Assembly: GCF_014837145.1 (NCBI RefSeq)
Contig: NZ_JACYFS010000005.1
Coordinates: 164,315-228,314, forward strand
Length of the DNA: 64,000 nucleotides
Direction of reading: 5' to 3'
DNA from: Chryseobacterium caseinilyticum
Lineage (GTDB): Bacteria > Bacteroidota > Bacteroidia > Flavobacteriales > Weeksellaceae
Shown: one piece after another, positions 10,038 through 20,005 of the stretch
Position numbering within the stretch: position 1 is the stretch's first letter
How the letters are laid out: each line of letters opens with the position of its first letter
The notes under the pieces: generated by a model
What the model saw: only the letters and a program-made list of their open reading frames with translations
The model's database searches: none
Told to the model about the DNA's origin: nothing
Made by a program: the position numbers and the translations under genes

Positions 10038-10281
10038 GGATCGATGATCTTTCAGATTTGGCAAATGATTCAGTTTTTTACATTAATAAATCTGCCTGAA
10101 CTTTTAAATCTGCGGAAGATATATTTTAATTAAACTTAAATTTTTCTTCTTTATAATAAATCAATTTCATAGAATTTATCATTAATTTAAAACGGTATAA
10201 GGAACAACATTTGTTGCCTTAAAAATGCTTTATCCAAAAGCAGAAGATTCTGAACCGAATCTTTAAAAATGGAAATCTAAC

Positions 10282-11574
10282 ATGGAAAATTTAATAGAAA
10301 ACAAGCTTTTAAAAGCTGACAACGCTTTTCAGAAATGGAAAAATGTTCCGTTTGAAGAAAAGCAGAAACTTATTGCAAAAGCTGCAGAAATTTTTAAAAC
10401 CAAAGCAGAAATATTTGGTGAAATCATAACCGGTGAAATGAATAAGCCCATTTCGCAATCCATTGCAGAAGTTGAAAAATGTGCTCTGATGATGAATTAT
10501 TATGCAGAAGCAGAAAATATATTAAGTCCGGAAAAAATTGATTCCGAATACAGTATTTCAGAAGTAAAGTACATTCCCAAAGGTGTAATTCTCGGTGTGA
10601 TGCCGTGGAATTTTCCATTCTGGCAGGTTCTAAGATTTGCAACACCGGCAATTTTGGCTGGAAATACAGTGGTTTTAAAACACGCATCCATCTGTTTCGG
10701 TAGTGGAAATGCTATTGAAGAAGTTTTTGCAGAAGCCGGTTTTCCGGAAGGTGTTTTCCAGAATCTTGAAATTGGGCATAGAGAAGTTCAGGAAGTTTTG
10801 GAACATAAAGCAATTCAAGGTGTAAGTCTTACCGGAAGCGAAAAAGCCGGAGCAGAAGTAGCTGCCATCGCCGGAAAAAATATTAAAAAATCTTTATTGG
10901 AATTAGGTGGAAGCGATGCTTTCATCGTCTTGGATGATGCTGATCTTGATGAAGCTGCAAAAGTTGGTGCTTTGGCAAGACTTCAAAATTGCGGACAAAC
11001 CTGTGTGGCGGCAAAAAGATTTATTATTCTGAGAGATATTGAATTCGATTTCCTCCCGAAATTTATTGAAGAATATAAAAAATACGTTCCGGCTAATCCT
11101 AAACTGAAAGAGACAAAATTAGGTGGAATGGCAAGACCTGATCTGGCAGATGATCTGGAAAAACAATATCAGAAAGCTCTGGATCATGGTGCAGAAGCGA
11201 TTATTCCATTAGAAAGAATTTCTGAAAATGAATTTAATCCAGGGCTGATAAGAGTGGAAGAAGGAAATCCAATTTTGCAGGAAGAATTATTTGGACCTTT
11301 GGGAATGATCATGATTGCGGAAAATGATGATGAAGCCTTAGAGATGGCCAATAATATTCCGTTTGGTTTGTCTAATTCAGTCTGGACAAATAATAAAGAA
11401 CGACAGCAGTTTTTTATTGACGAATTGGAATCCGGAACTGTGAATATTAACAGAATGACGAGTTCAGATCCGCGTTTTCCATTTGGAGGAACTAAAACTT
11501 CCGGTTATGGGACTGAGCTTTCTTTACATGCTTTGAAAGAATTTGTAAATATCAAAACCATCATTGGAAAGTAG
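10282..11574 (+). CDS. NAD(P)-dependent succinate-semialdehyde dehydrogenase-like aldehyde dehydrogenase
   Basis: An aldehyde dehydrogenase of 430 residues. The cofactor-binding region includes MPWNFPFWQ (108-116), the general base Glu207 is in LLELGGSD, and the nucleophile Cys241 is in NCGQTCVAAKR. The short N-terminus and these motifs match the Sad/YneI group of succinate-semialdehyde dehydrogenases, which oxidise succinate semialdehyde to succinate; substrate is inferred. It stands alone, 244 bases after hutG, and is followed by a shared terminator, so it is likely a single-gene transcript. Confidence 0.88.
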   Translation: MENLIENKLLKADNAFQKWKNVPFEEKQKLIAKAAEIFKTKAEIFGEIITGEMNKPISQSIAEVEKCALMMNYYAEAENILSPEKIDSEYSISEVKYIPKGVILGVMPWNFPFWQVLRFATPAILAGNTVVLKHASICFGSGNAIEEVFAEAGFPEGVFQNLEIGHREVQEVLEHKAIQGVSLTGSEKAGAEVAAIAGKNIKKSLLELGGSDAFIVLDDADLDEAAKVGALARLQNCGQTCVAAKRFIILRDIEFDFLPKFIEEYKKYVPANPKLKETKLGGMARPDLADDLEKQYQKALDHGAEAIIPLERISENEFNPGLIRVEEGNPILQEELFGPLGMIMIAENDDEALEMANNIPFGLSNSVWTNNKERQQFFIDELESGTVNINRMTSSDPRFPFGGTKTSGYGTELSLHALKEFVNIKTIIGK

Positions 11575-11753
11575 ATCTCACAATTTAAAATTTAAACCGT
11601 TAATATTTGTAAGCTGACATTATTGGTTAAGAATCAATGAAAATTGTTTAAGCGCTCCGCTTAATGATTTACCTTGGTAACTTGCTAGATCTGCATCAAA
11701 ATTTCTTAACAACTTACTGCTCTTAACGGTTCAAAAATTTAGTCATAAAAATC

Positions 11754-11784
11754 AAAATCTCCCGAAACTATCGGGAGATTTTTT
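11754..11784. terminator. Bidirectional terminator between the aldehyde dehydrogenase and the efflux operon
   Basis: The stem AAAATCTCCCGA with TCGGGAGATTTT is flanked by A and T tracts. It lies between two convergent genes (stop codons at 11574 and 11800), so it can end both transcripts. Confidence 0.85.
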
Positions 11785-11799
11785 AGGTTAAAAAATGAA

Positions 11800-14700
11800 T
11801 TATACAATTTCCTGTGATTTTTTACTTCGGTTAAAAATCCAGAATATAATTGGAAAAATAAGTAAGGTGAGAACGGTTGCTGTAATCAATCCGCCGATGA
11901 TGACGATGGCTAAAGGCTTTTGAGATTCAGAACCAATTCCGGTGGATAAAGCTGCAGGTAAAAGTCCGATGGATGCCATCAGTGCAGTCATAATTACAGG
12001 TCTTGTCCGGGATTTTACTCCGCTCAGAACGGCATCATCAAGCAACAGTCCGTCTTTTATGTTCTGATGGAATTCGGTAATCAGAATGACTCCGTTCTGA
12101 ATACATATTCCGAGTAAGGCGATCATTCCGACGCCGGCAGAAATACCGAAATTCATTCCGGTAAGATGCAGTGCGATAATTCCTCCGATTAAAGCAAAAG
12201 GTACATTCGCCAAAACCAAAAATGAATCTTTCATATTCCCAAAAAGAATAAACAGCAGGAAAAATATTCCTAAAATACTGATCGGAACAACCTGCGTTAA
12301 TCTTGCCGTTGCTCTCTGCTGGTTTTCAAACTGGCCTGTCCAGCCTACTTTGTATCCTTCGGGAAGATTTATTTTTGAAACTTCTTTCTGGGCATCGGCA
12401 ATAGTTCCACCCAAATCACGGTCACGGATCGAAAATTTAATTCCGATATACCTTTTGATATCATCCCTGTAGATAAATGCGGCACCGTTGTTTCTTTCGA
12501 TAGTCGCCACTTCCTTCAGAGGAATCATTGTTCCGTCCTGCGTAGGAATCATCAGGGACGCCATATCGTTTTCATCTTTTCTGTACTCGTGGGAATACCT
12601 CAGACGAATCGGGAATTTTCTTTCGCCGTCATACATTTCTGAAGCCGTTTTTCCTCCGAAAGCCATTTCCAGAACGGTCTGTGCATCTTCGGGCATTACG
12701 CCGTATGCTGCCATTTTATTTCTGTCCCAAACCACATTGACTTCCGGCTGACCGATATTTTTAATGATTCCGGCATCACGCACGCCGTCAACATCTTTTA
12801 TTGATTTTAAAACTTTATCGGCAAGTTCATCCAGAGTTTCAAGATTATCACCGTAAATCTTAATTCCGTTTTCGGCTTTAAATCCTGCAACAGCTTCCGC
12901 CACGTTATCGGAAATCGGCTGGGAATAATTGAATGTGATTCCCTGATATTTGCTCAGTTTCTTATCTATTTCTTCCGTTAGCTGTTCATAAGTAATCTTT
13001 CGGGTCCATTCACTTTTATCTTTTAGATTAACAGCGAACTGTACAAATCCAAATCCATTCGGGTCTGTTCCGTCGTTGCTTCGGCCGGTTTGAGCCAGAA
13101 CATCAGTCACTTCAGGAACGCTCATAATGTCTTTCTTTAAAATATCTGCGGTTTTTAAAGATTCATTTAAAGAAGAACTCATCGGCATTTCGGCAGTAAT
13201 CCAAAGTGAACCTTCATTGAGTTGCGGTAAGAATTCCGTTCCTAAAAATTTTCCTGAAAATAAAGTTACGGCAACAACCGAGATGGAAACAATTAAACTT
13301 ATTCTCTTATTTTTAAATGTAAATCTGAAACCTCTTAAAACAATTCTGTCCCAGAAATTCACAAACGGATTGTTCTTCTCCCTTACATTTTTATTTAAAA
13401 GCAAATGCGTCAAAACCGGAACCAAAGTAAGGGTGAAAATCAAAGCGCCCATCAGTGCAAAACCAAGAGTAAATGCCAAAGGTGAAAACATTTTACCTTC
13501 CACTTTCTGGAATGCGAAAATCGGGATCAGTGAAGTGATGATAATTAATTTTGAGAAGAAAATAGCTTTTCCCAAACCAGTTCCTGTTTGTTTGATCCAC
13601 CCGGCTTTTGCCATTTTGTTGAATCTTTCCGGGCCGTATTTCTTGGCCTTATGGTCAAGCATTACGAAAATACCTTCCACCATTACGACGGCTCCGTCAA
13701 TGATAATTCCGAAATCGACAGCTCCCAGTGACAGTAAATTGGCACTCATCCCGCAGAGTTTTAAACATAAAAAAGCAAAAAGCAAAGACAGCGGAATAAT
13801 GATAGAAACAGTAAGTGTTGTACGCCAGTCTGCCATGAAAATTAATACAATCACCGTCACAAGGATAATTCCTTCCAGCAAGTTATGCATTACGGTTTCT
13901 GTAGTAAAATCCATCAGGTGATCACGGTCGTAAAACGTTACCATTTTCACATCTTTCGGAAGAATCTTCTCGTTCAGTTCGGCAATTTTAGCTTTTACAC
14001 CTACCAAAACTTCACGGGGATTCTCACCTTTCCGCATCACCACAATTCCTTCTACGGTATCATCCTGATTATTTAATCCGGCCTGTCCTACCCGCGGTCT
14101 CGAACTTTCTCTCACTTCAGCAACATTTTTTACCAAAATTGGGTTTCCGTTGTCATTATGGATGGTAATATTGGCGATATCATCTGTAGACTGCACCAAA
14201 CCAATTCCACGAACGACATAGGCCTGACCGTTTTTTTCGATAACATCTCCACCAACATTCAGGTTACTTTTCGTCACAGCTTCATAAACCTGAAGTGGTG
14301 TCAAATTGTATTTATCCAAAGCTCTTGGGTCGATACTCAGCTCAAAAACTTTATCCTGACCACCGAAAACATTGATGTCTGCCACTCCCGGAACGCCACG
14401 AAGTGCTCTGTCGATCACCCAGTTCTGTAACGTCAGAAGTTCACGGGAATCTTTCTTTTTACTTTCTAATGTATATCTGAAAATCTCTCCGGTCGGGCCA
14501 TAAGGTGGCTGCACTTCTGGATCAATCCCTTCAGGAAGACTGATATTCCTGAGCTGATTGTTGACCATATTCCGGGCAAACATATCGTCAACACCGTCAT
14601 CAAAAAGAATCTTCACAATGGAAAGACCAAACATCGTGGTACTTCTCACGCTTGTTTTTTTCTGAACCGGACTCATCGCCAGCTCGATCGGTGTCGTTAC

Positions 14701-14901
14701 AAAACGTTCCACTTCTTCAGCACTACGGCCGTCCCACTGTGTGATAATCACAATTTGGGTATTGGTAACATCAGGAAACGCCTCAATCGGCATATTCTTG
14801 AAACTGATAAATCCCGCCACTGCCAAAACGGCGACCCAGATAAAGGTAAATGCCTTGTTTTTCAGTGAGAATGAGATAATATTTTTTATGAATTTATTCA
14901 T
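11800..14901 (-). CDS. Heavy-metal efflux RND permease, CzcA family
   Basis: Inner-membrane proton-driven pump subunit of a tripartite metal exporter, 1033 residues. It has the RND layout: TM1 near the N-terminus (about 15-35), a large periplasmic loop, TM2-6, a second loop and TM8-12. In TM4 the motif DFGIIIDGAVVMVE (residues 396-409; D396, D402, E409) matches CzcA-type pumps for divalent cations (Zn, Co, Cd, Ni) rather than CusA copper/silver pumps. It is the last gene of the order tolC, adaptor, pump on the minus strand, 191 bases after the adaptor, and probably controlled by the two-component pair upstream. Metal specificity is inferred. Confidence 0.93.
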   Translation of the reverse strand: MNKFIKNIISFSLKNKAFTFIWVAVLAVAGFISFKNMPIEAFPDVTNTQIVIITQWDGRSAEEVERFVTTPIELAMSPVQKKTSVRSTTMFGLSIVKILFDDGVDDMFARNMVNNQLRNISLPEGIDPEVQPPYGPTGEIFRYTLESKKKDSRELLTLQNWVIDRALRGVPGVADINVFGGQDKVFELSIDPRALDKYNLTPLQVYEAVTKSNLNVGGDVIEKNGQAYVVRGIGLVQSTDDIANITIHNDNGNPILVKNVAEVRESSRPRVGQAGLNNQDDTVEGIVVMRKGENPREVLVGVKAKIAELNEKILPKDVKMVTFYDRDHLMDFTTETVMHNLLEGIILVTVIVLIFMADWRTTLTVSIIIPLSLLFAFLCLKLCGMSANLLSLGAVDFGIIIDGAVVMVEGIFVMLDHKAKKYGPERFNKMAKAGWIKQTGTGLGKAIFFSKLIIITSLIPIFAFQKVEGKMFSPLAFTLGFALMGALIFTLTLVPVLTHLLLNKNVREKNNPFVNFWDRIVLRGFRFTFKNKRISLIVSISVVAVTLFSGKFLGTEFLPQLNEGSLWITAEMPMSSSLNESLKTADILKKDIMSVPEVTDVLAQTGRSNDGTDPNGFGFVQFAVNLKDKSEWTRKITYEQLTEEIDKKLSKYQGITFNYSQPISDNVAEAVAGFKAENGIKIYGDNLETLDELADKVLKSIKDVDGVRDAGIIKNIGQPEVNVVWDRNKMAAYGVMPEDAQTVLEMAFGGKTASEMYDGERKFPIRLRYSHEYRKDENDMASLMIPTQDGTMIPLKEVATIERNNGAAFIYRDDIKRYIGIKFSIRDRDLGGTIADAQKEVSKINLPEGYKVGWTGQFENQQRATARLTQVVPISILGIFFLLFILFGNMKDSFLVLANVPFALIGGIIALHLTGMNFGISAGVGMIALLGICIQNGVILITEFHQNIKDGLLLDDAVLSGVKSRTRPVIMTALMASIGLLPAALSTGIGSESQKPLAIVIIGGLITATVLTLLIFPIIFWIFNRSKKSQEIV

Positions 14902-15092
14902 GATAGAAATTAAAGGTTAAGCTTTAGATATTGAATGAATAACTAAATGTTGAATGAAATCTGAATGATTAAAAAACCATTGAGAACAAGTGTATTTAAA
15001 TTAAATAAGCAGCATCGAAGCTATGAGAATGGTTAAGTAAAGGATATACCTATAAAACTTAATTACTGTAAAATGTCTCAATGGCTTTGAAA

Positions 15093-16175
15093 TCAATTGT
15101 TCAGAGATCTGTAGATGAGCAGCTGATTATTGGTAATCACGTTTTCACCTTCCTTCAGACCTTCAGAAATATAGGTTACATCTCTGTTCTGTTTTAAAAT
15201 CTGAATTTCTTTAATTTTAATATCATTTCTTGATTTAAAAACCACAACATAGCTTCTGTTATCATCAAATATGACCGCTTTCGAAGGGATAGAAAGAGCT
15301 GTTTTGTTGTCGGATTTTGAAACTTTTACCGTCGCCTTACTGTCGGGAATCAGCAATCCGTTGGCATTGTCTAAAACAACTCTCGCCTGCATTGCATTGG
15401 TTTCAGGATCGATGATTTTAAATATTTTATCAATCTTACCGTTGAAAATTTTGTCAGGATAAGATAGTGTGGAAACCTGGGCAGGCATTCCGAGCGTAAT
15501 TTTATCAATATCAGATTCGTTGATGTTCATAATTGCCCAGACGTTGGTGGTATTGGCAACATCAAAAATGTTCTCGCTTCTGTCACTTCGCAGCTGCATA
15601 TCTTTGTTGATGTCTTTATGAACGATGTAACCGTTAATCGGCGCTAGAACGCTGTAGATATTTCCGTTTTTCACATTATAAACGGTACTCACCGCACTTG
15701 CTCTCTGCAGCTGATCCTGTGCTTTCTGCAGCTGGCTTTTTGCTTCCAGAACTTCTCTTTCAGTATTCAGCTTACCGTCGTACATTTCCTTCGCAACACG
15801 GAGATTGTTCTGTGCAACGACCAGATCTGTTTTTGCATCACTCACTTCACGCTGTACTTCAGCCAGTTCGGTACTTCTGATAGTCGCCAGAACCTGACCT
15901 TTTCTTACATAATCGCCCAGTTCAACATTTACGCTCATCACATTTCCTCCAACGAGTGGAAAAACGTCGATATAGGAATTTTTGTCGGCAGAAATTTTAC
16001 CGTAAAAGCTGTAAAAATCTTCTATGACTGTATTTTCCACTTTGGCTGTGGAGATAGATTCAAGCATGGTGTTACTCAGTTCAAAACCTTTAGGCTCCGG
16101 CGTTTTTGGCTGTTCTTTTTTTGAACATGACCATACAAGAAATATTGAAAATATGGGTATAATTAAATTTTTCAT
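15093..16175 (-). CDS. Efflux RND periplasmic adaptor (CzcB/CusB-like lipoprotein)
   Basis: Membrane-fusion protein linking the RND pump to the outer-membrane channel. The lipoprotein signal MKNLIIPIFSIFLVWSC puts the lipidated cysteine at 17. Then come the barrel-sandwich/lipoyl half-motifs (GNVMSVNVELGDYVRKGQVL and a later APINGYIVHKDINK), an alpha-helical hairpin between them (EVQREVSDAK to QLQRASAV), a beta-barrel and a membrane-proximal end. The ATG at 16175 is preferred to a TTG at 16202 because it gives the proper lipoprotein signal and a one-base gap to tolC. Length is 360 residues. Confidence 0.92.
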   Translation of the reverse strand: MKNLIIPIFSIFLVWSCSKKEQPKTPEPKGFELSNTMLESISTAKVENTVIEDFYSFYGKISADKNSYIDVFPLVGGNVMSVNVELGDYVRKGQVLATIRSTELAEVQREVSDAKTDLVVAQNNLRVAKEMYDGKLNTEREVLEAKSQLQKAQDQLQRASAVSTVYNVKNGNIYSVLAPINGYIVHKDINKDMQLRSDRSENIFDVANTTNVWAIMNINESDIDKITLGMPAQVSTLSYPDKIFNGKIDKIFKIIDPETNAMQARVVLDNANGLLIPDSKATVKVSKSDNKTALSIPSKAVIFDDNRSYVVVFKSRNDIKIKEIQILKQNRDVTYISEGLKEGENVITNNQLLIYRSLNN

Positions 16176-16176
16176 T

Positions 16177-17424
16177 TTAATAGAAGATTTTAGTTTGTAC
16201 AAGTAAGTTGAGGTTTTCGGCAGACTGAATCAGGTCGTTTTTCATATCATAAACCTGCAGAACAGTCTGGCGGTAGGTTTCCATGAAATCTGTAAACTCT
16301 ATCAGGCTGATGTTTCCGTTTCTGAAATTTTTGAGAATCCCGTCGTAAACCAGTTCAAGATTGTTTTGGTCTTTGGTTCTGATTTCAGAAAGCTGATCAT
16401 AATTGTTTTTCCATATATTGAACGCGGCCTGCACTTTTGTTTCGAGAGAAAACTTCTGGAATTCTGCATTCTTCTCATTCTGCTGAATCGCAAATTTTGC
16501 TTTCTCCACATTTCCCTTATTGCTTTTCCAGAGAGGAATCGGGATGCCCACCATCAGATTGATTTCATTTCTGAAAGTTCCGCTGGCCTGATCGTATTGC
16601 GCACCCAGATTAAGATCAGGAACATTTAATGACTTCTGCCATTGGGCAAAGAGTTTACTGTTGTCAATCAGTTTTAAATTATATTGATACTCCGCATTAT
16701 TTTGCAGGGCTTTTTCCTTGAGCGTTTCCTGATCTCCAAACGGCTGTGACGCCAGAATTTCTTTCACTTCAGAATCAGCGATCTGTGGTTCGATAGTGTT
16801 ATTAATCCCGGTGAGTATCTGCAGGCTTTGCTGTACTTCAAGAATTTCCCGGTTGATGTCGGTTTTGTCTGCATTCAGCTGTACAACGATGCTTTGAAGC
16901 CTTACTTCATCTTTCAAAGACACATTTCCTTTTGCCGACTGTACTTTGTACGCCTTTAAAAGCTCATTCATGTATCCAAGCTGTTTGGTAATGCTTTCCA
17001 GCTTTACTTTCTGATAGTACAGATTGAAGTAAGCCATGTGAAGTTCTGTTTTTAAACTGGCTAAAAGCTGTGTAAACTGCAGGCGTGCAAGTTCTTTATT
17101 GGACTTGGCAAAAGCGATTTCGTTTTTTTTCTTTCCGCCAAGATAGATCAGCTGTGTAATTTCGGCACCTTTGGCTCTTCCGGCATCAAAAGCTCTTTTA
17201 TCTTCGGGGTTATAGGCATTGATGTAACCGCTTAGCTGAGGGAGTTCCCAGATTTTAGCCTGAATAATATCCGCATCCGCCATGTTGATATTATACTGCT
17301 CCGCCAAAAGCTGAAGGTTGTTGTTGTGAAAGGCTTCCTCACAATCCTGAAGCGACATTTGCTGCTGTGCGGCCACGAAAGACGAGACAACAATCAACAG
17401 CCCTGCAAATTTGTTCATTATCAT
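16177..17424 (-). CDS. TolC-family outer-membrane efflux channel (CzcC-like)
   Basis: Outer-membrane/periplasmic tunnel of the metal efflux system, 415 residues (413 if the ATG at 17418 is used). A signal peptide (MNKFAGLLIVVSSFVAAQQ) is followed by two homologous helical repeats of the OEP fold, for example QAKIWELPQLSGYINAYNP early and SLNVPDLNLGAQYDQASG midway. It is the first gene of the tolC-adaptor-pump order; the adaptor starts one base after its stop, so translation is probably coupled. The upstream 315 bases carry repeats that may be regulatory. Confidence 0.92.
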   Translation of the reverse strand: MIMNKFAGLLIVVSSFVAAQQQMSLQDCEEAFHNNNLQLLAEQYNINMADADIIQAKIWELPQLSGYINAYNPEDKRAFDAGRAKGAEITQLIYLGGKKKNEIAFAKSNKELARLQFTQLLASLKTELHMAYFNLYYQKVKLESITKQLGYMNELLKAYKVQSAKGNVSLKDEVRLQSIVVQLNADKTDINREILEVQQSLQILTGINNTIEPQIADSEVKEILASQPFGDQETLKEKALQNNAEYQYNLKLIDNSKLFAQWQKSLNVPDLNLGAQYDQASGTFRNEINLMVGIPIPLWKSNKGNVEKAKFAIQQNEKNAEFQKFSLETKVQAAFNIWKNNYDQLSEIRTKDQNNLELVYDGILKNFRNGNISLIEFTDFMETYRQTVLQVYDMKNDLIQSAENLNLLVQTKIFY

Positions 17425-17739
17425 TATTTTGATGACAAAAGTGCGGCTACACGATTAAAAGGAACTTAAAAGATGCTTAAAATAAAATTAAATTATAAAA
17501 ATGACGGGAATTGTTTTAAAAAAAAAGTTTGAACCATTAAGGTCAGTTAAAGGATTAAGAATTTTAAGGATCAGTTAAAATTGATATAAGCAGATTGCTT
17601 ATTTATAGTTCTGAGGAAGCCAATAATTATTGTTCTTAAAAATTCATCCGCATAAAGTTGTCAATTCACCTGCATGAATTCAGTAATTCATCCGCATAAA
17701 TTTTCAGGCAGCTGCAAAGGTGCATCAATACGCGGTAAA
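17425..17739. promoter_or_regulatory. Intergenic region with direct and inverted repeats upstream of the efflux operon
   Basis: 315 gene-free bases between the sensor kinase and tolC. The 16-mer AATTCATCCGCATAAA occurs twice, at 17641-17656 and 17685-17700. Between the copies lies the imperfect palindrome AATTCACCTGCATGAATT (17663-17680), which shares the AATTCA.C.GCAT core. Repeated half-sites ahead of a metal efflux operon and next to an OmpR-type regulator could be its binding sites; that is inference. No clear TAnnTTTG box was identified on the minus strand. Confidence 0.5.
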
Positions 17740-19104
17740 TTATTTATTAAAAATAACGGTGAATTTATTTAAATTTTCAGCAGGTGACGAGTACACAATA
17801 GCAGCTCCGTGATATTCTAAAATTCTTTTCACAATTCTTAAACCCAATCCTGAACCGGAGATATTCTGAGAATTGTTACCTCTTGTAAAAGCGTCGAACA
17901 ACCGTGGCTGTTCTTTTTCGGGGATCGTGTCTCCACAGGAAATGACGTCAACTGTGATATTGTTCTCATCCTCATTAAGCAGAACATCCACTTCTTCATT
18001 ATCAGAATAGATTGCAGCATTCTTGAGAAGATTTACAAATACTATTACGAGCAAAGACTGCACGCTGCTGATGGTAAGAAGGGCATCTTCTGTAGATTTT
18101 TCAGAAATGTTGAAATCCATTTTAAGTTTTGGGAAACTTTTCTGGAGACGGTCGAAAGATTCAAAAATAACTTCATCCACACGTACTTCTTCGTAAATGG
18201 TCTGAATATTTTCTTTGTCAAATTTCGTCAGCAGCAAAAGTGAATTGGTAAGGTCTGAAAGAAGGTAAACGTCCCTCAACATCTGCTGCAGCCCCAAAAG
18301 AGTAGTGGGAGAGTGTTCTTCGAGTTTAATCAGGTTTTCAATCTGAAAGGCAATTCTCGTGATCGGAGTACGGATTTCGTGGGAAGCACTTGCTGTAAAA
18401 TCCTTCTGTGACTGAAAAACATCGTTCAGCCTTACGATCATGGTATTAAAAGACTGCGCGAGAATGCTGATTTCATCTTTTGAATTGTTCACCGGAATCT
18501 GGGTGGTAAGCTTGTGTGCCGTTATCTCAGAAACTTCCTGATTAAGCTGTTCCAGAGGATGCAGGAATTTCCCCATGAAATAATAACTGAAAAAGCCAAT
18601 CAGGAGGGTGCTTGCGATGTAGGCGGTAATCAGAAGATATTTCAGGTAGGCAAGTTTAGATTTCCCGTTGGTGTCGTAGGCACTCGTGATGATGTAGTAA
18701 TTTTCGCCGTTGATGTTTCTTTTGGCGGCATAAATTTCGGGAAAAGTCTTTTCGGTGAAGACAGCCTTTTTTTTGTCGAGGTCGCTCAGAAGTTTGGCGT
18801 CCCAGGTTACTTTCTGATCTTTTATGGTTGAGTAAACGAGTTCTTTATCAGAATTGAAAATGAGAATTTTTTCATTTAAAAGAACGTTATCTGAATTTTC
18901 ATTAAAGAAAACAGGAGCTTCTTCTTCAAAATCTTTTGATTTTAAAATAAAGTGTGAGGTAAATTCAAGTCTCTGAACAAATCTTTCTTTAAATTCTTCT
19001 CTTCTGAAATCATTAAACAGAATATAAATAATCACCATCACGATCCCCAGCAGAATCGAAAATGAAATACATAAAGTAAGCGCAATTTTCCGTTTTAACG
19101 ACAT
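17740..19104 (-). CDS. Sensor histidine kinase of the metal-efflux two-component system
   Basis: A membrane sensor kinase of 454 residues: TM1 at about 9-30, a periplasmic sensor loop (31-152), TM2 at about 153-177, a HAMP linker, a HisKA domain with phospho-acceptor H242 in SASHEIRTPITRI, and a HATPase_c domain with an N box (VNLLKNAAIYS) and G box (ISGSGLGLRIVK). It immediately follows its response regulator, whose stop at 19105 abuts the ATG at 19104. Position next to the CzcCBA-like operon suggests metal sensing (CusS/CzcS role); the ligand is not visible. Confidence 0.92.
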   Translation of the reverse strand: MSLKRKIALTLCISFSILLGIVMVIIYILFNDFRREEFKERFVQRLEFTSHFILKSKDFEEEAPVFFNENSDNVLLNEKILIFNSDKELVYSTIKDQKVTWDAKLLSDLDKKKAVFTEKTFPEIYAAKRNINGENYYIITSAYDTNGKSKLAYLKYLLITAYIASTLLIGFFSYYFMGKFLHPLEQLNQEVSEITAHKLTTQIPVNNSKDEISILAQSFNTMIVRLNDVFQSQKDFTASASHEIRTPITRIAFQIENLIKLEEHSPTTLLGLQQMLRDVYLLSDLTNSLLLLTKFDKENIQTIYEEVRVDEVIFESFDRLQKSFPKLKMDFNISEKSTEDALLTISSVQSLLVIVFVNLLKNAAIYSDNEEVDVLLNEDENNITVDVISCGDTIPEKEQPRLFDAFTRGNNSQNISGSGLGLRIVKRILEYHGAAIVYSSPAENLNKFTVIFNK

Positions 19105-19785
19105 TTATAAAGGACTTAAATAATACCCAAAACCCGATCTTGTGTGAATGAGTTTTACAGGAAAATCTTTATCTAATTTTTTCCTTAAAAAGTTGATGTA
19201 AACCTCGACTGTGTTGGTGTTGGTATTAAAATTATGTTCCCATACGTGCTCTGTAATCTGTTGTTTGGAAACTGTTCTGCCCTGCGCTTCGGCAAGATAA
19301 ACCAGCAATTGGAATTCTTTCAAAGTAAGAGCAATTTCGTTCCCGGATCTGAAAACCTTCTGTTCGGTTTTGTTGATGATGAGGTCTTCCACTGTAATAA
19401 CGTCGAGCTCAATGTTATCAGACTGTGTTTTTCTGCGGAGAAGCGAGTTGATCCTCAGTAAAAGTTCTTCAAACTGGAAAGGTTTCACGAGATAATCATC
19501 AGCAAGTCTTGTAAAAGCATCCTTTTTATCTGAAAGGTCGCCGTAAGCCGAGAGAATAATGATAGGCGTGGTTTTGTCGAAAGTTCTTAAAGTCTGGCAG
19601 ACGTCAAGGCCGTTCATTTTCGGAACATTAATGTCTAAAAGATAAAGATCGTAGGTGTTATTTTTAATTTCTCTCAGAAAAGTCTCTCCATCAAAAACCT
19701 TCGCACAGGTAATCTGATTGGATTCTAAAAATTTACACAACTCTGCAGAAAGGATAAGGTCGTCTTCCAGTAAAAGGATATTCAT
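19105..19785 (-). CDS. OmpR-family response regulator
   Basis: 226 residues: receiver domain (acidic pocket E7/D8/D9 and phospho-acceptor D51 in LLDINVPKMNG, conserved Lys in DYLVKPFQ) followed by an OmpR/PhoB winged-helix DNA-binding domain (about 130-226, with ALTLKEFQLLVYLAE, VSKQQITEHVW and HTRSGFGYYL). It is the first gene of the minus-strand unit regulator-kinase and most likely activates the downstream tolC-adaptor-pump genes. Confidence 0.94.
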   Translation of the reverse strand: MNILLLEDDLILSAELCKFLESNQITCAKVFDGETFLREIKNNTYDLYLLDINVPKMNGLDVCQTLRTFDKTTPIIILSAYGDLSDKKDAFTRLADDYLVKPFQFEELLLRINSLLRRKTQSDNIELDVITVEDLIINKTEQKVFRSGNEIALTLKEFQLLVYLAEAQGRTVSKQQITEHVWEHNFNTNTNTVEVYINFLRKKLDKDFPVKLIHTRSGFGYYLSPL

Positions 19786-19940
19786 ATTGGAACTAATTTT
19801 TTACTAAATTAGAAAAAATAATTTTGATGTGGCTTGAAAATGGGATTTGAGAGAAAGGTTTAATTAAATTTTAATTATGATTAAATTTTTATAAATCTTC
19901 AGAAATAATTTAAGTTTTTTTAAGCTGATTTCACAGTAGT

Positions 19941-20005
19941 TTTGTCGTTCCGTAGGAATCTAAACCGCTTATTTCATTGTGCTGAGATTCCTGCGGAATG
20001 ACAAA
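19941..20005. repeat. Palindromic intergenic repeat (REP-like)
   Basis: Two 21-base arms face each other: TTTGTCGTTCCGTAGGAATCT at 19941-19961 (21 bases, shown minus nothing but split here as TTTGTCGTTCC and GTAGGAATCT) and its near complement at 19985-20005 (AGATTCCTGCGG, AATGACAAA). Two mismatches break the stem and a 23-base loop separates the arms. The core GTCATTCCGCAGGAATCT is, from memory, a common dispersed intergenic palindrome in Chryseobacterium-like genomes. The rest of the 389-base gap from 19786 to 20174 holds only AT-rich sequence. Confidence 0.65.

Noticed and set aside
13127..13921. A 264-codon plus-strand frame inside the efflux pump gene
   Set aside because: It is the antisense shadow of the CzcA-like gene; the protein is low in family-like motifs and the minus-strand gene is certain.
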